64,000 nucleotides of DNA from CAYJHC01 sp964369465. Lineage in GTDB: Bacteria; Bacillota; Clostridia; Peptostreptococcales; Anaerovoracaceae. The stretch is from positions 1 to 64,000 of the forward strand of contig CAYJEX010000002.1 of the NCBI GenBank assembly GCA_964369465.1, in the 5' to 3' direction. The position numbers and the translations under genes are program-made. The notes under the pieces are model-generated. The model was not told the origin of the DNA and made no database searches. It saw only the letters and a program-made list of their open reading frames with translations. Shown piece after piece: positions 59,416-64,000 of this stretch; position 1 is the first letter of the stretch; each line of letters opens with the position of its first letter.

Positions 59416-60074
59416 GTTTTTCTCTCAGCAGAATTTTCAATATGCCTTTGCATTGCCTCTGCTCCTTTAGTAGCGTTTTTTTCTAAAAACGCTAGATAAA
59501 CTTGTCTATGTTCTTCTAATATTTCTTCTAAGTATTCTGTCGCCCTTTCAGCATTATGATTATGTCCTACATAGCTTTGGAAGAGGGATAAAACATGTTG
59601 GAGTAATTTATTTTGAGAAGACTGGTAAATTACCTGATGAAACAAGGAATTAATTGTTATCATTTTGTTATAATCTTTTTTTGCAGTATAAAATTCCATA
59701 AACTCAAATGTTTCACCTAGTTTTTCTAATTGTGTTTCTGTAATTCTATCTATCGCCCACTCTGTCGCTTGAACTTCATATATGCATCGAAGTTTATGTA
59801 TATCTATTCTATCTTGGTCGGATAGGCCAATTACAAACGCTCCTCTATTTGGTATTATTTCCAACAACCCTTCTGACTCCAATTGAAAATAGGCTTCTCT
59901 TACAGGCGTTCTACTAACAGAATATTTTTGACATATCTCTTGTTCTGTAAGTTTATCTCCTCTTTTTAATTTTCCATCCAAAATGTCTTCTTTTATTTTT
60001 TGTGACAAGTTTTTATTTAAAGCATTTCCCTTAGATATTTCTATTCCCTCTAAGGAGTGTGTAAAGATATCCAT
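59394..60074 (-). CDS. GntR-family (FCD) transcriptional regulator
   Basis: 226-aa regulator with an N-terminal winged helix (LSQKIKEDILDGKLKRGDKLTEQEICQKYSVSRTPVREAYFQLESEGLLEIIPNRG) and a C-terminal all-helical FCD ligand-binding domain with metal/ligand His candidates (NSLFHQVIY, HRQVYLAF, HIENSA). It is last in the acn-idh-gntR operon, so it probably controls these genes in response to a carboxylate such as citrate or isocitrate; this is inferred from context. AAAGGAGATATA precedes the ATG. It lies 35 bases after the dehydrogenase gene. Confidence 0.93.
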   Translation of the reverse strand: MDIFTHSLEGIEISKGNALNKNLSQKIKEDILDGKLKRGDKLTEQEICQKYSVSRTPVREAYFQLESEGLLEIIPNRGAFVIGLSDQDRIDIHKLRCIYEVQATEWAIDRITETQLEKLGETFEFMEFYTAKKDYNKMITINSLFHQVIYQSSQNKLLQHVLSLFQSYVGHNHNAERATEYLEEILEEHRQVYLAFLEKNATKGAEAMQRHIENSAERKTKSQNIV

Positions 60075-60109
60075 TTATATCTCCTTTCCTCTGACTTATC
60101 AATCAGGCT

Positions 60110-61246
60110 TTATATTTTTGACAAAATATAGTCCGCAAATTCTGCGCCTGTTGCACCATCTGGTCTTCCTGTCAATGTAATTTTTCTTTCTTTTATTGTA
60201 CATTCTTCAATAGCATTATATAGTTTATCTGCTTTTTGATGATATCCAATATGTGATAGCAACATCGCACCCGCTCTAATAACACTACACGGATCAGCAT
60301 ATATATCTCTTCCTTCTTCTACCATTCTTGGCGCCGAACCATGAACAGCTTCAAACATAGAATATTTCTTTCCTAAATTAGAACTTCCAGCCGTACCTAC
60401 TCCACCTTGAAATTCTGCAGCTTCATCAGTCAATATGTCACCATATAAATTTGGTAAAATGAAAACATCAAACTCACTTCTTCTTTTTTCATCTATTAAC
60501 TTTGCTGTCATTATATCTATGTACCAATCATCCACTGCTATTTCTGGGTAATCTTTTGCGACTTCTTTGCAAGTATCCAAAAATTTTCCATCTGTTGTCT
60601 TTACTACATTTGCTTTCGTAACAATCGTAACTTTCTTTTTGTTGTTATTTCTTGCATATTCAAACGCAAGTCTCGCAATCCTCTCTGTCCCTTGCGATGT
60701 AATAACTCTAAAGTCCATAGTCAAATCATCCCCAATTGATATTCCCTGGCTTCCCAATGCATATAGACATTCTGTGTTTTCTCTAAAAAATGTCCAGTCT
60801 ATATTCAGCTCAGGTACTTTAACAGGCCTAACACTCGCAAATAAATCCAACTCTTTTCTCATTGCAACGTTTGCACTTTCAACATTAGCCCATTTGTCAC
60901 CTTTTCTAGGCGTTGTTGTAGGCCCTTTTAAAAGCACATTACACTTTTTTATTTCCGTTAAAACATCATCTGGTATTGCTTTGCCTACACTCGCTCTATT
61001 TTCAATTGTGCATCCATCAATAACTCTAAATTCAACTTTACCATTTTTAACTTCTTCTGCCAAAAGAGTTTCCAATACCCTATGTGCATGTCCTGTGATT
61101 GCAGGGCCTATTCCATCTCCTCCAATAATCCCAATTATCATTTTGTCAAGAGATTTGTAATCTATAAAATCTTCACCTTTTTTCATCTCTTCTATTCTTT
61201 TTAGTTGATGGTCTATTATGCCTTGTATATGTTCTTGATAATTCAT
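60110..61246 (-). CDS. Isocitrate dehydrogenase (isocitrate/isopropylmalate family)
   Basis: Oxidative decarboxylation of isocitrate to 2-oxoglutarate, most likely NAD-linked. The 378-aa protein has an N-terminal helical extension of about 40 residues, then IIGIIGGDGIGPAITGHAHRVLE, substrate-binding FRENTECLYALGSQG (phosphoisocitrate loop position) and NLYGDILTDEAAEFQGGVGTAGSSNLG. Its neighbour aconitase makes isocitrate the likely substrate rather than isopropylmalate. GAAGGAG precedes the ATG. An AT-rich 11-bp hairpin (61303-61334) lies in the gap after acn. Confidence 0.92.
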   Translation of the reverse strand: MNYQEHIQGIIDHQLKRIEEMKKGEDFIDYKSLDKMIIGIIGGDGIGPAITGHAHRVLETLLAEEVKNGKVEFRVIDGCTIENRASVGKAIPDDVLTEIKKCNVLLKGPTTTPRKGDKWANVESANVAMRKELDLFASVRPVKVPELNIDWTFFRENTECLYALGSQGISIGDDLTMDFRVITSQGTERIARLAFEYARNNNKKKVTIVTKANVVKTTDGKFLDTCKEVAKDYPEIAVDDWYIDIMTAKLIDEKRRSEFDVFILPNLYGDILTDEAAEFQGGVGTAGSSNLGKKYSMFEAVHGSAPRMVEEGRDIYADPCSVIRAGAMLLSHIGYHQKADKLYNAIEECTIKERKITLTGRPDGATGAEFADYILSKI

Positions 61247-61342
61247 ATATATTCTCCTTCACAATTTTAATCTTTCAACTATTACTGTGTCTCTACTTTA
61301 CTTATATATACATGTGTTTTTCTATGTATATATATTTTTTTA

Positions 61343-63280
61343 TCACTGTTTTATGTAATTAATCTTTCCTCCAGCTAGTATCATTTCAAATTCTAGTGGA
61401 GACAGATTTGCTCTTACAGCAAACTCTTTCCCTTTAGTTAAATTTGTGATCTTAACGCTACTACTGCATAATTGTTTCTTTATATCCTTAATTTCCAATT
61501 TATCCCCTAAGGCTACATCATCGTAATCTTTGCTATTTTCGAAAACAAATGGGATTATCCCGCTATTTACTAGATTCGATCTATGAATACGCGCAAAAGA
61601 TTTTGCAACTACAAATTCAACTCCTAAATGAAGTGGTGCCAACGCAGCGTGCTCTCTGCTACTTCCTTGCCCATAGTTTTCTCCACCAATTATTATGCAT
61701 TCCCCTTTTTCTTCACATCTTTTTGCAAAATCGCTGTCTATTTTTTCAAAGCAGAATTTAGATAAATACGGAACATTTGATCTATATGGAAGAAGTCTTG
61801 AATCAGAAGGCATAATATCATCTGTCGTAATATTGTCCCCTGCAACTAATGTGACTTCTCCGCAAACTTCATCTTGTAATGCACTATTTCTAGGGAAAGG
61901 TTTTATGTTTGGCCCCATATCTACATCTGTGTTTGATCTATTACAATCTGTCGGATATACAATGAAATTGTCATTAAAAGCAAAATCTGCCGATGCAACT
62001 TCCACCATATCATCAACATACTTTCCTTGGCCACTTAAAGTAGACCCATCTGTCAAGACGCCTTCAACCGCAGATATCGCTGCTGTTTCCGGACTTACTA
62101 AATATACATCAGCATCAAGAGTTCCACTTCTTCCTTTAAAATTTCTATTAAAAGTCCTAAGTGAAACAGCTCCTGATTTAGGAGACTGCCCCATTCCAAT
62201 GCATGGTCCGCATGCATTTTCTATTATCCTAGCACCTGCTGCTATTAAATCTGCCAAAGCTCCATTTTGAGCCAGCTTTTCTAAAATTTTACTTGATCCA
62301 GGCGAAATAACTAAACTTACATCTTCATGTACTTTTTTATCTTTTAGAATCCTTGCAACTTTCATAAGGTCGCTATAAGAAGAATTTGTACAACTCCCAA
62401 TTGCAACTTGATCAACTTTAATTTTACCTATTTTTGAAATATCTTCAACGTTGTCAGGACTATGTGGCATAGCCGCTTGAGGAACTAATGTGTTCAAATC
62501 GATTTTAATACATTTACTATATTCCGCTCCATCATCAGCTGACAATGGTATATAGTCCTCTTCTCTACCTTGCTCCTTTAAAAACATTCTAGTATTTTCG
62601 TCACTTGGAAAAACAGAAGTAGTTGCACCCAGTTCTGCTCCCATATTTGTTATCGTTGCTCTATCTGTTACAGATAAAGTTTGAACACCTTCTCCAAAAT
62701 ATTCGATAATATTCCCTACTCCACCTTTTACGGTAAGAGTCTTTAAAACTTTAAGAATAACATCTTTCGCCGATGACCATGGCTTAAGTTTTCCTACAAG
62801 TTCTACTCCTACAATATTAGGAACATTGATACTATAAGTTCCCTTCGCCATAGCAACAGCAACATCAAGTCCACCAGCACCTATCGCTATCATCCCCAGT
62901 CCGCCGCCTGTTGGAGTATGGCTATCTGATCCTATCAATGTTTTTCCAGGCTTTCCATAATTTTCAAGATGAAGTTGATGACAAATACCATTTCCTGGTT
63001 TTGAGAAAAGAACTCCATGTCTCTTAGCCACGCTTTTGATAAAAGCATGGTCATCTGCATTCTCAAATCCAGTTTGCAAAGTATTATGGTCGATATACGC
63101 TACGGAAAGTTCTGTTTGTACCTCATCAACATCCATCGCTTCAAGTTGCAAATATACCATTGTTCCAGTAGAATCTTGTGTTAATGTTTGGTCTATTTTG
63201 ATTGTAATTTCTGAGCCTGCTTCCATATTTCCTTCAACAATATGATTTTCTAAAATTTTGTGCGCAAGGGTTTTTTTCAT
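61343..63280 (-). CDS. acnA: Aconitate hydratase
   Basis: Converts citrate to isocitrate with a [4Fe-4S] cluster. The 645-aa short-form aconitase shows GSDSHTPTGGGLGMIAIGAGGLDVAVAMA, cluster Cys in IGSCTNSSYSDL and ENACGPCIGMGQSPKSGAVSLRTFNRNFKGRSG, and a C-terminal swivel domain with GENYGQGSSREHAALAPLHLG. GGAGATTACAA precedes the ATG. With the adjacent isocitrate dehydrogenase it provides 2-oxoglutarate for glutamate synthesis. No citrate synthase is in the window. Confidence 0.95.
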   Translation of the reverse strand: MKKTLAHKILENHIVEGNMEAGSEITIKIDQTLTQDSTGTMVYLQLEAMDVDEVQTELSVAYIDHNTLQTGFENADDHAFIKSVAKRHGVLFSKPGNGICHQLHLENYGKPGKTLIGSDSHTPTGGGLGMIAIGAGGLDVAVAMAKGTYSINVPNIVGVELVGKLKPWSSAKDVILKVLKTLTVKGGVGNIIEYFGEGVQTLSVTDRATITNMGAELGATTSVFPSDENTRMFLKEQGREEDYIPLSADDGAEYSKCIKIDLNTLVPQAAMPHSPDNVEDISKIGKIKVDQVAIGSCTNSSYSDLMKVARILKDKKVHEDVSLVISPGSSKILEKLAQNGALADLIAAGARIIENACGPCIGMGQSPKSGAVSLRTFNRNFKGRSGTLDADVYLVSPETAAISAVEGVLTDGSTLSGQGKYVDDMVEVASADFAFNDNFIVYPTDCNRSNTDVDMGPNIKPFPRNSALQDEVCGEVTLVAGDNITTDDIMPSDSRLLPYRSNVPYLSKFCFEKIDSDFAKRCEEKGECIIIGGENYGQGSSREHAALAPLHLGVEFVVAKSFARIHRSNLVNSGIIPFVFENSKDYDDVALGDKLEIKDIKKQLCSSSVKITNLTKGKEFAVRANLSPLEFEMILAGGKINYIKQ

Positions 63281-63354
63281 TTGTAATCTCCTATAATTAA
63301 ATTGTTATTAATATTCTATTTATCAAAGTATAATTCGATATTCATTTTACTTCG

Positions 63355-63374
63355 ATTGTATACAAGTATACAAT
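63355..63374. promoter_or_regulatory. Candidate GntR-type operator upstream of aconitase
   Basis: ATTGTATAC-AA-GTATACAAT, an inverted repeat with 9-bp arms, lies about 75-95 bases upstream of the acn ATG. TTGTATACAA-like palindromes are common for FCD GntR regulators, and such a regulator is encoded at the end of this operon. Confidence 0.5.
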
Positions 63375-63384
63375 ATTTAAAAAC

Positions 63385-63413
63385 AAAAGTCAATGGAATA
63401 TCCATTGACTTTT
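63385..63413 (-). terminator. Terminator downstream of trpB
   Basis: A 13-bp perfect stem (AAAAGTCAATGGA / TCCATTGACTTTT) with an ATA loop, followed on the minus strand by GTTTTTAAA; 31 bases past the trpB stop. Confidence 0.85.
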
Positions 63414-63443
63414 TGCATATTTTTTCATAATAGTAATTTTTTA

Positions 63444-64000
63444 TTACAATCTATCTCCATATTTTTCTAAAACATAATCCATGTCCTTGTCTCCTCTACC
63501 ACTTAGGTTTACTAACACAAAACCTGGATTATCTTCTTGTTTTGCTAATTTTATTGCATAAGCCAGTGCATGCGAACTTTCTATTGCCGGGATAATCCCT
63601 TCCATTCTTGAAAGTTCAAAGAATGCATCAATTGCATCATCATCGCCTATACAGTCATATTTTACTCTACCTGCATCTCTTAAAAATGCGTGCTCTGGTC
63701 CAGTAGATGGGTAATCAAGCCCACTAGCTACAGAATGAACAGGCGCTGGTTCACCATCTTTATCTTTCAACATAATACTTTCAAATCCGTGCATTACTCC
63801 TTTTTCACCGTACGTAAGTGAAGCAGCGTGTTCTCCCAAAGTAGTTCCTTTTCCTAGAGGTTCCACTCCATAAATATCTACTGGGTCATTCAAGAATGCA
63901 GAAAAAATTCCTGCAGCATTACTTCCTCCACCTACTGCCGCAACTACAGCATCAGGTAAATATCCAGTCATTTCTTTAAACTGCGCTCTCGCCTCTTCTC
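63444..64000 (-). CDS. trpB: Tryptophan synthase beta chain, 5' end cut by window edge
   Basis: PLP enzyme joining indole and serine to tryptophan. The visible 185 codons are the C-terminal half: the frame stays open to base 64000 and reads RAQFKEMTGYLPDAVVAAVGGGSNAAGIFSAF (PLP-phosphate glycine loop GGGSNA), EPLGKGTTLGEHAASLTYG, VASGLDYPSTGPEHAFL and the C-terminal NLSGRGDKDMDYV. These are all standard TrpB motifs. Being last before a terminator, it may be the end of a trp operon or stand alone; trpA does not follow here. Confidence 0.96.
   Translation of the reverse strand, partial: EEARAQFKEMTGYLPDAVVAAVGGGSNAAGIFSAFLNDPVDIYGVEPLGKGTTLGEHAASLTYGEKGVMHGFESIMLKDKDGEPAPVHSVASGLDYPSTGPEHAFLRDAGRVKYDCIGDDDAIDAFFELSRMEGIIPAIESSHALAYAIKLAKQEDNPGFVLVNLSGRGDKDMDYVLEKYGDRL

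Noticed and set aside
60567..61160. 197-aa plus-strand frame within the isocitrate dehydrogenase gene
   Set aside because: Antisense shadow of a well-conserved enzyme; no RBS and no recognisable protein features.

Overview
This 64 kb window is AT-rich chromosomal DNA from an obligately anaerobic, low-GC Firmicute of class Clostridia. The evidence is pyruvate:ferredoxin oxidoreductase, a multimeric NAD(P)-linked [FeFe] hydrogenase, FeoAB iron uptake, the ylxM-ffh-rpsP-khpA-rimM-trmD order, SepF/DivIVA division proteins, strong AGGAGG ribosome binding sites, sigma-A-like promoters and hairpin-plus-T-run terminators. The genus cannot be fixed from the sequence alone. No tRNA, rRNA, insertion sequence, prophage or CRISPR array was seen.

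Layout. 1-8.4 kb: edge-truncated FAD oxidoreductase, pyruvate:ferredoxin oxidoreductase (nifJ), and a TRAP transporter (fused permease plus TAXI-type binding lipoprotein). 8.7-15.5 kb: OmpR-type response regulator, histidine kinase and two ABC ATPase-permease fusions, all on the minus strand. 15.6-18.7 kb (plus strand): TPP riboswitch and thiT, then cysK and an epsC-type serine acetyltransferase. 18.7-20.8 kb: a flavin-split-barrel protein and a membrane diguanylate cyclase. 21.1-26.1 kb: [FeFe] hydrogenase operon (hndA, ATPase, hndB, hndC, hndD). 26.5-29.8 kb, divergent from it: DRTGG protein, ATPase, hydrogenase-like Fe-S protein, second DRTGG protein, PHP phosphoesterase. 29.9-38.9 kb: a long minus-strand housekeeping block running from ylxM and ffh down to lspA and rluD. 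39.1-41 kb: SOS-controlled Y-family polymerase with a small partner. 41-43.8 kb: argGH. 43.9-44.9 kb: two tandem paralogous lipoproteins. 45-48.4 kb: feo iron operon with three related palindromic operators. 48.6-53.9 kb: nitroreductase and a BMP/Nup-type nucleoside ABC transporter. 54-59.3 kb: DUF523, GH25 lysozyme, DUF1292, an unknown 405-aa protein, a serine hydrolase and an M50 peptidase. 59.4-64 kb: FCD-type GntR regulator, isocitrate dehydrogenase, aconitase, then trpB running off the edge.

How it fits together. Pyruvate oxidation yields reduced ferredoxin, which together with NAD(P)H can be disposed of as H2 by the Hnd complex. Aconitase and isocitrate dehydrogenase supply 2-oxoglutarate, and FeoAB supplies iron for the many Fe-S enzymes. 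The least understood part is the DRTGG/ATPase/hydrogenase-like/PHP cluster facing the hydrogenase operon; it looks like a redox- or H2-sensing signalling module. Regulatory DNA is unusually readable here: a TPP riboswitch, an SOS box inside a promoter spacer, an ARG box at a start site, feo palindromes, OmpR-type direct repeats and a GntR-like palindrome.
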